Assembly: GCA_023410595.1 (NCBI GenBank)
Contig: JAEYPO010000001.1
Location: 186,001-250,000 of the forward strand
DNA: 64,000 nucleotides
Reading direction: 5' to 3'
DNA from: Bacillota bacterium
GTDB lineage: Bacteria > Bacillota > Clostridia > Christensenellales > SZUA-584
The stretch's first letter is position 1. Each line of letters starts with the position of its first letter. The translations under genes and the position numbers were made by a program. Under the pieces are notes generated by a model. It was given only the letters and a program-made list of their open reading frames with translations, did no database searches and was not told where the DNA came from. Positions 7,755 to 16,633 of this stretch are shown one piece after another.

Positions 7755-9356
7755 TTGAGTTTAATATTATTACACAGGAAAACACGAATAGTTAACAGAA
7801 CAGTACGCGCTATAGTTCTGTCCGTATGTTTGCTGGCCGCGATATTAACGATTGCATCGTGCGCAAGCAATACACAGGCTGATATCTCGCGCGTACTGGA
7901 TTTCGGCACCGTTATGAAAGGAGTTCATGTTGCGGGCATAGATTTGTCGGGCATGACAAGGGCGCAGGCGCTGGCGGCTACGGCGCATATACCGGCGGGC
8001 ATACTTGACAGTATATCGTTTACCGTCGATGCGGGAGAGGAAGCGATGAGCTTTTCCGCGGAGGAGCTTGGCGTGGATACCGACTACGAGGACGTAATAG
8101 AATATGCGTTTACATACGGCCACAAGGGGACTCACGACCAGCGCTCAAGGGACGCCTATGCCGCAGCGAATGGCCTTGTCAATTTTACGGTTAATGCCCG
8201 GGCGGCAGAAAAAAAGGTAAAGAGCGCGGCGGCCGCGCTTAAAGAGCGCCTTGACAAGCTGCCAAGAGATGCGGGCTATGTGTTCATGCCGTCGGGCTAT
8301 CTTGCAGACGGAACGCCCTGCGATCCGGGTTCCGGCGGAGACCGCATACGGATAGCGGAAGGGGAAATGCCGAATCCTTTAAGGTACCAATACTACCTGA
8401 CAAACAGATACGTTAATAACTACATACCCGCCGAAGCGGGCGTCTCGCGCTTTCAGTACACGCCCGAGCAGAGCGGCCGCAGCACAGACATTGACGCGCT
8501 CGCCGCGTCCGTAATAAACGCGGTGAACAATAAAGACTATTCCGCTGTCACCGTACCGGTAACCACGCTCGAACCGTCCGTTAAATCGGCAGACATTGCG
8601 CGGCAGACACAGCTTTTATCGTCGTGGACTTCAAGCTATTCAAGCCATGACGGCGCGGACAGGAACTACAACGTAGCCAAGCTTTCCGCGCTTATAAACG
8701 GCGTAGTCATAGCACCGGGCGAAACGTGGTCTATAAACGAACACGCGGGCCCGAGGACGTACGAGAAAGGCTGGAAGGGCGCGCCGGGCATATCTGACGG
8801 CGCGTTTGTTACCGCTCCGGGCGGCGGCGTTTGCCAGGTATCAAGCACTCTTTATAACGCTGCGCTCCGGGCGGGGCTTGATATAACAGAATCCAGCAGA
8901 CACTCAATTATCTCAAACTATATGCCCGTAGGGCTCGACGCGACGATAAGCACAGGCAACAAGGATTTAAAGCTTTATAACCCGTACGATACACCTGTAT
9001 TCATAATTTCGTATGTCAACGCAAACGATAAAAACGTGACGGTGGAAATCTACGGCCCGCCCGTCGTACTAAAGGCGTACGGCGAGGTAATACTTGATTT
9101 TTCCTCCGAGATAACGGAGAGCACGGAAATGCCCCAAACAAAGGTGCACTACAGGGCTGCCGAGACGCCCGACGGTAAGCGGATAGCGCCGGGCGCTTCG
9201 AGAACGTACATTAAAGCACGCCGCGGCACCACAGCCCAAGTCTACATACATTACATATCCTTGGACGGAAAAGAGCTGGAGGTAAAGAAATTTTACGTGG
9301 CAAAGTACCCCAAAATAGAGGGGGAAAAATACGTCAACGATGTGCCGTCCGATTGA
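7755..9356 (+). CDS. VanW family lipoprotein
   Basis: TTG start behind GGAGGGAGAG; 533 residues. A type II signal peptide with lipobox IASC puts the mature N-terminus at Cys35, so it should be anchored on the outer face of the membrane. Residues about 45-300 form an extended region like the peptidoglycan-binding-like part of YoaR/VanW proteins. The VanW domain covers about 305-430, with LINGVVIAPGETWSINEHAG and GGGVCQVSSTLYNAAL. The C-terminal part (from about 440) resembles a G5-type beta domain. VanW was named from a vancomycin-resistance operon, but no resistance genes are nearby and the role of the family in the cell envelope is unresolved. Confidence 0.85.
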   Translation: MSLILLHRKTRIVNRTVRAIVLSVCLLAAILTIASCASNTQADISRVLDFGTVMKGVHVAGIDLSGMTRAQALAATAHIPAGILDSISFTVDAGEEAMSFSAEELGVDTDYEDVIEYAFTYGHKGTHDQRSRDAYAAANGLVNFTVNARAAEKKVKSAAAALKERLDKLPRDAGYVFMPSGYLADGTPCDPGSGGDRIRIAEGEMPNPLRYQYYLTNRYVNNYIPAEAGVSRFQYTPEQSGRSTDIDALAASVINAVNNKDYSAVTVPVTTLEPSVKSADIARQTQLLSSWTSSYSSHDGADRNYNVAKLSALINGVVIAPGETWSINEHAGPRTYEKGWKGAPGISDGAFVTAPGGGVCQVSSTLYNAALRAGLDITESSRHSIISNYMPVGLDATISTGNKDLKLYNPYDTPVFIISYVNANDKNVTVEIYGPPVVLKAYGEVILDFSSEITESTEMPQTKVHYRAAETPDGKRIAPGASRTYIKARRGTTAQVYIHYISLDGKELEVKKFYVAKYPKIEGEKYVNDVPSD

Positions 9357-9492
9357 TCTGAAAACAATATAAGTGTAAAAGCGATACCCATATTTCGAAC
9401 CGTCTGGTATAATTTAATAAAAGCAACTTTTGGAACAGCAATTTAACCGGCCTTAAGCTGAAAGGCTTTTGTGCAGTTATACGGAGGACATA

Positions 9493-11949
9493 ATGACGGA
9501 AAAAAGCTATGGCGTTACCGGAATGACGTGCGCGGCGTGTGCTGCCAGCGTAAAACGTGCGGTTGCGAAGGTGCCGGGAGTTGAGCAAAGCGAAGTCAAT
9601 ATCGCCACCGAAAAGCTGACGGTGCGTTACGACGAGAATAAGGCGTCGTTCGACGACTTGAAAAAGGCCGTGGAAGCGGCGGGGTACGGGTTGGAGGACA
9701 AGCAGCTTAAGCGGGCAGAGCTTGCGGTGGAAGGTATGACGTGCGCGGCCTGCTCCGCCGCGGTCGAGCGCGCCGTAAAAAAGCTTCAAGGCGTGTCGGG
9801 CGTGTCGGTAAATCTCGCTACGAACCGTGCGGCGCTCGAATATGACCCAGGCAAGGTGAAGCTGTCCGAGATAAAGCAGGCCATAGTAAAGGCCGGTTAC
9901 ACGCCTAAAGACATAGAACTAAAGGAGCGGGACGAGGAAAGCGAGAAACGCCTGCGCGCGCTTAAAAACATGCGAAGCCGGCTGATAGTCGCCATAATAT
10001 TCGCCGCGCCCATACTCTATTTAGCCATGGGGCATATGTTCGGCCTCAATCTCCCCATACCCGAATTCATGAACCATCACATGCGCCCAGGCGTGTTCGC
10101 GGCCGTACAGCTCATACTTACGATACCCGTGCTTGTTGCGGGCAGCCGCTTCTTCACCGTAGGTTTCAAGACTTTGCTGCGCGGCGCGCCCAACATGGAC
10201 TCGCTTGTCGCTATAGGAACCGCGAGCGCGTTTCTTTACAGCGCGTATGCGACAGTAATGATATTTCTTGGCAGCAATGATTTTGTGCAACTCTTATATT
10301 TCGAGTCGGCGGCCGTTGTCATAACTCTCGTCATGGTGGGCAAATACCTGGAAGCAGTCAGCAAGGGCAAGACGTCCGAGGCCATAAAGAAGCTGATGAA
10401 CCTGCGACCTAAGTCCGCGGCGATAATAAAGGACGGCGCGGAGATAGAAGTGCCTTTGGGTGAGGTAGCCACGGGCGACATCGTGCTGGTGCGCCCCGGC
10501 GCGTCCATACCGTTGGACGGAATCGTGGAGGAAGGCGTATCATCTGTTGACGAATCGATGCTGACGGGCGAGAGTCTGCCGGTGGAAAAACAGCCCGGCT
10601 CAAGTGTCACGGGAGGCAGCATAAACGGGGAAGGGCTGTTGAAGTTCAGGGCGACGCTAGTGGGCGAGGATACGGCGCTCTCCAAGATAATAAAGCTCGT
10701 GGAAGAGGCGCAGGGCAAGAAAGCGCCTATAGCGAAGCTTGCGGATATAATCTCCGGCTATTTCGTTCCGGCGGTGCTGGGCATAGCGGTTATAGCGGCG
10801 ATAGCGTGGGCGCTAGCCGGACGGGACTTCAACTTCGTGCTAAACATATTCGTTACGGTGCTCGTAATAGCCTGCCCGTGCGCGCTCGGGCTTGCCACGC
10901 CCACGGCCATAATGGTGGGCACGGGCAAGGGCGCTGAGCTCGGCATACTCATAAAGGGCGGAGAGGCGCTGGAAACTACGCACAAGGTTGACGCCGTAGT
11001 GTTCGACAAGACGGGCACTATAACGGAAGGGAAGCCGGTGCTTACCGATTTAAAAACATACGGGTCTTTTGACGAAGAGGGTGCGCTGCTGCTCGCCGCT
11101 TCTGCGGAGCGCGGCTCGGAGCACCCGATAGCGCGCGCTATTGTGGAGCATGCGAGGCAAAAGGGGCTGGAGCTCAAAGCGCCGGAGGATTTTAAGGCCG
11201 TTCCGGGCAGGGGCATAGACGCAGTCGTAGGCGGCAAACGCGTGCTTGCCGGAAACATAAAGCTTATGGAGGAGAACGGAGTAGACATAATGCCGTCGCA
11301 GTCCGACGCTCGGGCGCTGTCCGGCTCGGGCAGAACGCTGATGTACATAGCGGCGGACGGAAGGCTCGAAGCGCTGATGGCCGCTGCCGATACGCTCAAG
11401 CCCACCAGCAAAGCCGCAGTCGGCAAGCTTAGGTCAATGGGCGTGGATGTGTATATGATAACGGGCGACAACAGCAGCACGGCACAGGCCATAGCAGACG
11501 AGGTGGGCATACAAAACGTGCTCGCAGAAGTGCTGCCCGGCGATAAGGCGGGCGAAGTCAAAAAGCTGCAGCAAAGCGGCAAAAAAGTTGCGATGGTGGG
11601 GGACGGCATAAACGACGCACCCGCTCTCGTGCAGGCGGATATAGGCATGGCAATAGGCACCGGCACGGACGTCGCGGTGGAATCGGCGGACGTAGTGCTT
11701 ATGCGCGGAGACATAAACGAGGTGTGGGCGGCTATCAGCTTAAGCCGCGCGACAATACGCATCATAAAGCAGAACCTTTTCTGGGCGTTTATATACAACA
11801 TGGCGGGCATACCTTTTGCCGCGGGGGTAATTTACGCGCTGGGCGGGCCGCTGCTCAATCCGGTGTTCGCGGGGGCGGCGATGGCGCTGAGCTCCGTTTC
11901 CGTCGTGTCGAACGCGCTGCGCCTGAAGCGTTTTAGTATAAAGCAATAA
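9493..11949 (+). CDS. copA: Copper-translocating P-type ATPase
   Basis: 818 residues from the ATG at 9493 (GGAGGACATA ribosome site), the usual length for CopA. Two heavy-metal-associated domains open the protein, each with GMTCAAC (about residues 10-16 and 81-87). Then come membrane helices, the actuator motif TGES near 358 and the transport motif CPC in IACPCALGLATPT near 460. The phosphorylated Asp505 lies in DKTGT, and GDGINDAPAL is near 702. It pumps Cu(I) out across the membrane using ATP. No CsoR/CopY regulator or copper chaperone gene is adjacent. The histidine phosphatase starts 24 bases downstream and may be cotranscribed. Confidence 0.95.
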   Translation: MTEKSYGVTGMTCAACAASVKRAVAKVPGVEQSEVNIATEKLTVRYDENKASFDDLKKAVEAAGYGLEDKQLKRAELAVEGMTCAACSAAVERAVKKLQGVSGVSVNLATNRAALEYDPGKVKLSEIKQAIVKAGYTPKDIELKERDEESEKRLRALKNMRSRLIVAIIFAAPILYLAMGHMFGLNLPIPEFMNHHMRPGVFAAVQLILTIPVLVAGSRFFTVGFKTLLRGAPNMDSLVAIGTASAFLYSAYATVMIFLGSNDFVQLLYFESAAVVITLVMVGKYLEAVSKGKTSEAIKKLMNLRPKSAAIIKDGAEIEVPLGEVATGDIVLVRPGASIPLDGIVEEGVSSVDESMLTGESLPVEKQPGSSVTGGSINGEGLLKFRATLVGEDTALSKIIKLVEEAQGKKAPIAKLADIISGYFVPAVLGIAVIAAIAWALAGRDFNFVLNIFVTVLVIACPCALGLATPTAIMVGTGKGAELGILIKGGEALETTHKVDAVVFDKTGTITEGKPVLTDLKTYGSFDEEGALLLAASAERGSEHPIARAIVEHARQKGLELKAPEDFKAVPGRGIDAVVGGKRVLAGNIKLMEENGVDIMPSQSDARALSGSGRTLMYIAADGRLEALMAAADTLKPTSKAAVGKLRSMGVDVYMITGDNSSTAQAIADEVGIQNVLAEVLPGDKAGEVKKLQQSGKKVAMVGDGINDAPALVQADIGMAIGTGTDVAVESADVVLMRGDINEVWAAISLSRATIRIIKQNLFWAFIYNMAGIPFAAGVIYALGGPLLNPVFAGAAMALSSVSVVSNALRLKRFSIKQ

Positions 11950-11973
11950 CAAGTGCTGTATAAAGGAGGGCAT

Positions 11974-12576
11974 ATGGTCTATTTTGTAAGGCACGGAAAC
12001 AAAGTCGTCGGCGACTGCGACGAATACTACAACAGTGAGCTAGGTATAATGGACGAGCCGCTGAGCGAAGCGGGAAGAGCCGACGCCGAGCGCCTCGCGG
12101 CATACTTTAAGGGCGCCGATATAAAACGCATCATAGTGAGCGAATACAAAAGGGCGTACGAGACAGCGCTGCCCACGTCGAAGCAAAAGAACATACCGAT
12201 AACCGTGGATAGAAGGGTAAATGAGATAAACAACGGCGAAATAAGGAACATGACGGACGATGAGATAGCCGCGAAATACCCGCAGCTCTGGAGCGACTTT
12301 CAAAGCCACGCGCGTGATTCCCGCTTCCCGGGCGGCGAGTCGGGCGAAGACGCTATGGCGAGGCAAAACAGCTTTTTAAACGACATAAAGCATGAAGAGG
12401 ACGACATACTCGTCGTGAGCCACGACGGGTTCATACGCCTTTTGATGTGCAACATACTCGGTCTGCCGGTTTATAAACGGTATATATTCAAAACGACGAT
12501 GGGCGGCGTAAGCATTATCAGCTATGATGGCGGCAGAGGGGAATGGAAGACGGTAAGGTTCAATCAGCTTGTCTGA
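11974..12576 (+). CDS. Histidine phosphatase family protein
   Basis: 200 residues from the ATG at 11974 (AAAGGAGGG ribosome site). The catalytic FVRHGNK block (RHG, residues 6-8) is at the N-terminus, EYKRAYETALPT follows near residue 60, and VSHDGFIRLL supplies the second catalytic histidine near residue 155. The family includes phosphoglycerate mutases and broad phosphatases such as PhoE. The shortened first loop fits a phosphatase rather than a glycolytic mutase. It is cytoplasmic and probably cotranscribed with copA; a functional link to copper is not evident. Confidence 0.85.
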   Translation: MVYFVRHGNKVVGDCDEYYNSELGIMDEPLSEAGRADAERLAAYFKGADIKRIIVSEYKRAYETALPTSKQKNIPITVDRRVNEINNGEIRNMTDDEIAAKYPQLWSDFQSHARDSRFPGGESGEDAMARQNSFLNDIKHEEDDILVVSHDGFIRLLMCNILGLPVYKRYIFKTTMGGVSIISYDGGRGEWKTVRFNQLV

Positions 12577-12595
12577 TTACTGCCCATGCAAACAA

Positions 12596-12735
12596 TAAAA
12601 GGGGCTGTCCAGAAATAGGCGAGCGTTCAAAGATTGTCCCTACATATATGGGTGTATACGATTATATGCCATATGTTGTAGGGAACGACCCCTGTGTCGT
12701 TCCGAGAATGTATTCCTGGACGACCGTTTTCGTTT
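12596..12735. repeat. Composite palindromic intergenic element
   Basis: About 140 bases between two convergent genes. TCCCTACATATATG pairs imperfectly with CATATGTTGTAGGGA around a short centre. A second hairpin GAACGACccctgtGTCGTTC follows. GCTGTCCAG near the left end faces CTGGACG near the right end. Blocks like GTAGGGAACGACCCCTGTGT recall dispersed repeats common in Firmicutes. It contains no gene and may also serve as a bidirectional terminator. Confidence 0.5.
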
Positions 12736-12744
12736 TCTGAAATC

Positions 12745-13635
12745 TTAACGTGTGCAGCTTTCCGCCCAGTCGAGAGCGAACTTAACGAACACTTTTATTG
12801 CCGGGTCCAAGCGGGCATGGGGCAGCGTGACGAGCGATATTTTTTGCAGCACCTCCGGTTCAAGCCCAATAATTGCGAGGTCACAATAATTATAGCGGGA
12901 GGCTGCCTTGGAAGACAGCACAGTAACGGCGAGGCCTTCGCGCACAAGCTCGAGCTGCGTTTCAACCTGGTTGCAGTAATAAAGTATGTCCGGCTCAAAA
13001 CCGGCGTTTTGGCAGGCATTTATAAAACCGCCGTAAAGGCCGGAATCGGGATCGGCAATAATAAACTTTTCGTTTGAGAGCGACGCTATGTCGACTGACT
13101 GCCGTTTAGCAATGGGGTGAAGTATACTGGTTACGAGCACTAAATGGTTTTTAACAAGAGTGTAAGAATCGACAGGCACAGGAGCGTCGGCTTCGCCTAA
13201 AAAAGCGGCGCTTATACTGCCGCCCGAAAGCATCGCGAGAAGCTCACCACACTTTCCTTCCACAAACTCCATACGCACGCCCGGAAATTGCCGCTGAAAG
13301 TCTGCGATAAGCGAAGTAAGCCCGTAATGGCCTATAACGGGCAGCACGCCAAGCCTGATGCTGCCTGTTGCCGCATCCAGATAGTTGCGCACGGTATGCC
13401 TTGACTGCGCCACCTCCCCAAGCACTTTCTGAGCATGCAGAAGAAACGCCCTGCCGGCGCTTGTAAGCTCGACGTTGCGCGTCGTTCTCTCAAAAAGCTG
13501 AACGCCAAGCTCGTTCTCCAGCTTCTTTATCTGCTGTGACAGCAGAGGCTGAGTTGTGTTTATATCTGCCGCCGCTTTTGTGAAGCTATGAAATTTTGCT
13601 ATCGCAACAACATATTCCAGTTGGTGAAGTTCCAT
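12745..13635 (-). CDS. LysR family transcriptional regulator
   Basis: I chose the ATG at 13635 (MELHQLEYVVAIAKFHSF, AGGGGA upstream), 296 residues, usual for LysR. The winged HTH is at residues 2-60 (FTKAAADINTTQPLLSQQIK, then LGVQLFERT). A periplasmic-binding-like effector domain follows (about 90-290). It is divergent from fumA/fumB across 330 bases that contain a 31-bp dyad at 13707. By the usual LysR arrangement it probably autoregulates and controls the fumarase genes in response to a small effector, perhaps a dicarboxylate. That control is inference from position only. Confidence 0.88.
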   Translation of the reverse strand: MELHQLEYVVAIAKFHSFTKAAADINTTQPLLSQQIKKLENELGVQLFERTTRNVELTSAGRAFLLHAQKVLGEVAQSRHTVRNYLDAATGSIRLGVLPVIGHYGLTSLIADFQRQFPGVRMEFVEGKCGELLAMLSGGSISAAFLGEADAPVPVDSYTLVKNHLVLVTSILHPIAKRQSVDIASLSNEKFIIADPDSGLYGGFINACQNAGFEPDILYYCNQVETQLELVREGLAVTVLSSKAASRYNYCDLAIIGLEPEVLQKISLVTLPHARLDPAIKVFVKFALDWAESCTR

Positions 13636-13706
13636 GGCTCGTCCCCTGTAACAATTAAACAACATTAGCCGAACAAAATTAATAAAGCGTAAATAAAAAT
13701 GCCATA

Positions 13707-13737
13707 AATAAGACTAATTGAATCAATTTTACTTATT
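13707..13737. promoter_or_regulatory. 31-bp dyad, likely LysR operator
   Basis: AATAAG-3-AATTGA-A-TCAATT-3-CTTATT: two nested perfect 6-bp half-sites about one centre. It lies about 70 bases upstream of the LysR start and 228 bases upstream of fumA, in an AT-rich stretch. The geometry suits a dimer-binding regulator. Confidence 0.6.
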
Positions 13738-13964
13738 ATTATATTATGTAAACAGCTTAACAGCAAATGGTTTTTTTGTATCAGTATGACCTTTTTACAA
13801 TTTGTTCGTCTCCGGGCTAACAGTAACGAAAGAAACTTGCCCGCATAAAAGCAGTCGGTTCCCTTTATGCTCCGATAGTGTTATTATTATTCGGGAAGCG
13901 CTTGAAAGAATTTATGGAGTACTGCTAAATATTAAGCTCTTTTAAGTTGATTGGAAGGATAGAA

Positions 13965-14810
13965 ATGAAAGAGATATATACGGACGCTATAACAGACGCG
14001 GTAGAACAGATGTGCCTTACCGCCGCATACGACCTTCCCGGCGACGTGGAAGAGTGCATAAGAGCGAATATGCTAAAGGAAGAGTCCGGGTTCGGCAAGT
14101 ATATATTTGAGCAGATACTCGAAAACGCTGATTATTCGCGCAAACAAAGAGTCGCCATCTGTCAGGACACGGGCGTGGCGGTGTTCTTCTTAGAACTCGG
14201 GCAGGACGTTCACATAACAGGAGGGAGCCTTAAAGGCGCCATAAACGAGGGCGTGAGGCGCGGTTACAAAAACGGCTATTTAAGAACGTCCATGGTGGCT
14301 GAGCCTGTGTTTGAACGCAAAAATACCGGGGACAACACTCCGGCTATCATCCACATAGACATAGTTCCCGGAGATAAGCTTAAAATGCTGCTTATGCCCA
14401 AAGGCGGCGGCAGCGAGAATATGGCAAGGCTCGCGATGCTGACGCCGTCCGCGGGCATCAAAGGGCTCAAAGAATTTGTCGTCGGTGCGGTGAGGGAAGC
14501 GGGGGGCAACCCCTGCCCGCCCGTGATAGTGGGCGTTGGCATAGGCGGGACGATGGAGAAGACGGCGCTGCTCGCGAAAAAGGCGCTCGCGCGGAAGACG
14601 GGCGAGCCCAGCCCCGACCTAAAGTATGCCGCGCTGGAGCAAGAGCTTCTTGAGGAGATAAACAACACGGGCGTAGGCCCTCAGGGACTGGGCGGCACTA
14701 TAACCGCCCTCGCCGTGCACATAGAGTATTTTCCCGCGCATATTACAGGCATGCCTGTCGCGGTAAACTTAAACTGTCACGCTTCGCGCCATGCCGAAGC
14801 TGTCTTATAA
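13965..14810 (+). CDS. fumA: Fumarate hydratase class I, alpha subunit
   Basis: 281 residues from the ATG at 13965 (GGAAGGA, spacing 6). This is the N-terminal (alpha) domain of the iron-sulfur, oxygen-sensitive fumarase/tartrate dehydratase family. Candidate cluster cysteines occur in AICQDTG, NPCPPVIVG and LNCHASRH. Family blocks PKGGGSENMARLAML and GVGPQGLGGTITALAVHI are intact. With the beta subunit it hydrates fumarate to malate. In split form it could also be L-tartrate dehydratase, which shares this fold. The beta gene follows after 17 bases. Expression probably depends on the divergent LysR regulator. Confidence 0.92.
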   Translation: MKEIYTDAITDAVEQMCLTAAYDLPGDVEECIRANMLKEESGFGKYIFEQILENADYSRKQRVAICQDTGVAVFFLELGQDVHITGGSLKGAINEGVRRGYKNGYLRTSMVAEPVFERKNTGDNTPAIIHIDIVPGDKLKMLLMPKGGGSENMARLAMLTPSAGIKGLKEFVVGAVREAGGNPCPPVIVGVGIGGTMEKTALLAKKALARKTGEPSPDLKYAALEQELLEEINNTGVGPQGLGGTITALAVHIEYFPAHITGMPVAVNLNCHASRHAEAVL

Positions 14811-14827
14811 TTGGGGGGCTTTAGCAT

Positions 14828-15382
14828 ATGCAGGACATCGTAAAAATCTCGACGCCGCTTACGGACGGCGCTGTTGAATCCTTGAAAACAGGCGACCGCG
14901 TGGAGATAACGGGCGTTATATACACTGCGAGGGACGCCGCCCACAAGAGGCTCGTTGAAGCGCTGAATGCGGGAGACAAGCTGCCTATAGACTTGAAAGG
15001 CCAGATAATATATTACACCGGGCCCTGTCCAGCGAAGCCCGGACAGGCGCTGGGGCCGTGCGGGCCTACTACAAGCTACCGCATGGACGCTTACGCGCCC
15101 TCTCTGCTTGGCTTGGGGCTCAAGGGCATGATAGGCAAAGGCCGCCGCTCGAAAGCTGTCGTCGATTCCATGATAGAAAACAAGGCTGTCTACTTCGCGG
15201 CTGTAGGCGGCGCCGCGGCCATAATCTCGCGCTCCGTGAAAAAGGCGGAGGTCGTAGCGTATGAGGATCTGGGTCCCGAGGCTATAAGAAGGCTGGAGGT
15301 CGAGAGCTTCCCGTGTATCGTAGTCACCGATTCAAAGGGAAGCGACCTGTATGTGACCGGGCCGGAAAAGTACAGAAGATGA
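14828..15382 (+). CDS. fumB: Fumarate hydratase class I, beta subunit
   Basis: 184 residues, the C-terminal (beta) half of class I fumarases. Conserved parts are GDRVEITGVIYTARDAAHKR, YTGPCPAKPG, GPCGPTTSYRMD, MIGKGRRS and CIVVTDSKGSDLY. It completes the active site together with the alpha subunit. It starts with ATG 17 bases after the alpha gene, so the two form one operon that ends at the hairpin at 15446. Confidence 0.92.
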   Translation: MQDIVKISTPLTDGAVESLKTGDRVEITGVIYTARDAAHKRLVEALNAGDKLPIDLKGQIIYYTGPCPAKPGQALGPCGPTTSYRMDAYAPSLLGLGLKGMIGKGRRSKAVVDSMIENKAVYFAAVGGAAAIISRSVKKAEVVAYEDLGPEAIRRLEVESFPCIVVTDSKGSDLYVTGPEKYRR

Positions 15383-15445
15383 TGCGTTTAGGCAATATAC
15401 GCTGTATGACCGTTTAGATGATGATATATATGGATGTTTACCGCT

Positions 15446-15475
15446 TAGCCTGATTTTATATCGGGCTATTTTTAT
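15446..15475 (+). terminator. Terminator of the fumarase operon
   Basis: TAGCCTGA pairs with TCGGGCTA (one mismatch) around TTTTATA and is followed by TTTTTA. Confidence 0.65.
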
Positions 15476-15514
15476 AACAGCCCGATAGGTTACGGGAGCC
15501 GCAAATGGCTATTA

Positions 15515-15543
15515 TGGACATATAGAGTACATTCTGGTATAAT
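15515..15543 (+). promoter_or_regulatory. Sigma-A promoter of the LacI-type gene
   Basis: TGGACA, 17-base spacer, TATAAT, 56 bases before the start codon. The -10 is a perfect consensus. Confidence 0.7.
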
Positions 15544-15598
15544 AGCATACGTTAGCTAAACCGATTCTAAGACCGGGCGGCCTGAGGAGGCGGTTTTT

Positions 15599-16618
15599 AT
15601 GGCTACGATATGCGACAAATCAATAAGCAATGCACGCTTTTCTTCGGTATCATGCGCCTTGAGTGAAGGAAAAGGCGGGGCCTTGTCTCAGCACGGCGGC
15701 GGATTAAACGACAGCGAAGTATTCCCGGACAGCAGGGATTCGGGCAGCGAGTATCCGGCCGACCCAAAGGGACAGAAGATAAGGACCATAGGCGTCCTTT
15801 GCAGCGGCGGCTCCGAAACAGTATTCAGGCATTGTTTTTATGCCGGGATCATAGAAGGCTTCAAGAGCATGGTGGAAAGGCATGGCTTTGACATTTTCTT
15901 TTTATCCAACCAAATAGGCAAAACGGGGTTTTCGTACCGCGACCACCTTGCATTAAGGAAGGCTGACGGCGTTTTTATTGTCAACGCGGATTATACGGCG
16001 CAAAGCGTGCGCGAGCTGCTGCTGTGCCGTATCCCAAAGATAGCGATAGACTACGCCGACGGGTCTACGGGATGTGTAATGACCGACTGCGATAAAAGCA
16101 TGGCGCTGCTCTATAACTACCTTTATGATTTCGGGCACAGGAACATAGTATACATGCACGGAGAGCCGGGGTATTTGACGGACGCAAGGATAAACGGCCT
16201 GAAATCCGCCGCAATGGCAAGAGGAGCCGGGCTGCTGCCGGAGAACTTTCTTAAGTCAAAGTACTATTCCATAGAGGCAGGCTACGCTTCCATGAAGCAG
16301 GCGATAGGGCGCAGTGACCTACCCACGGCCGTTATAGCGAGCGACGACTACAACGCTATAGGCGCCGTAAGCGCGGCGCGCGATATGGGCCTTAATGTAC
16401 CCGGGGATGTTTCCGTAGCGGGATTCGACGGCTTTGAGGCAGCGCAGTACGTATCGCCAAAGCTGACCACCATAAGGCAGGATACCATGGGCTTAGGCAC
16501 AAAGGCCGCCGAGAATCTCATAAGGCAGATATTGCGCGTCGGCGACAGGGGCAAACCGGAGAATATACTGCTGGAGCCTAAGCTGATTATTGGAGAAAGC
16601 TGCCGAAAAATATCATGA
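15599..16618 (+). CDS. LacI/GalR-type sugar-sensing protein with a degenerate N-terminus
   Basis: ATG behind GAGGAGG; 339 residues. Residues about 60-335 form a type 1 periplasmic-binding fold typical of LacI/GalR effector domains (IRTIGVLCSGG, IPKIAIDYAD, DFGHRNIVYMHG, PTAVIASDDYNAIGAV, VPGDVSVAGFDG, LTTIRQD). The N-terminus begins MATICDKSI and has SSVSCALS where LacI proteins have the MATIKDVA...STVSRAL helix-turn-helix. The hinge helix region, however, is replaced by a Gly/Ser/Asp-rich stretch. DNA binding is therefore doubtful unless the domain has diverged. It lies directly before the GH3 gene, possibly as its regulator. Confidence 0.75.
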   Translation: MATICDKSISNARFSSVSCALSEGKGGALSQHGGGLNDSEVFPDSRDSGSEYPADPKGQKIRTIGVLCSGGSETVFRHCFYAGIIEGFKSMVERHGFDIFFLSNQIGKTGFSYRDHLALRKADGVFIVNADYTAQSVRELLLCRIPKIAIDYADGSTGCVMTDCDKSMALLYNYLYDFGHRNIVYMHGEPGYLTDARINGLKSAAMARGAGLLPENFLKSKYYSIEAGYASMKQAIGRSDLPTAVIASDDYNAIGAVSAARDMGLNVPGDVSVAGFDGFEAAQYVSPKLTTIRQDTMGLGTKAAENLIRQILRVGDRGKPENILLEPKLIIGESCRKIS

Positions 16619-16633
16619 TTGGGCGAAAACATC

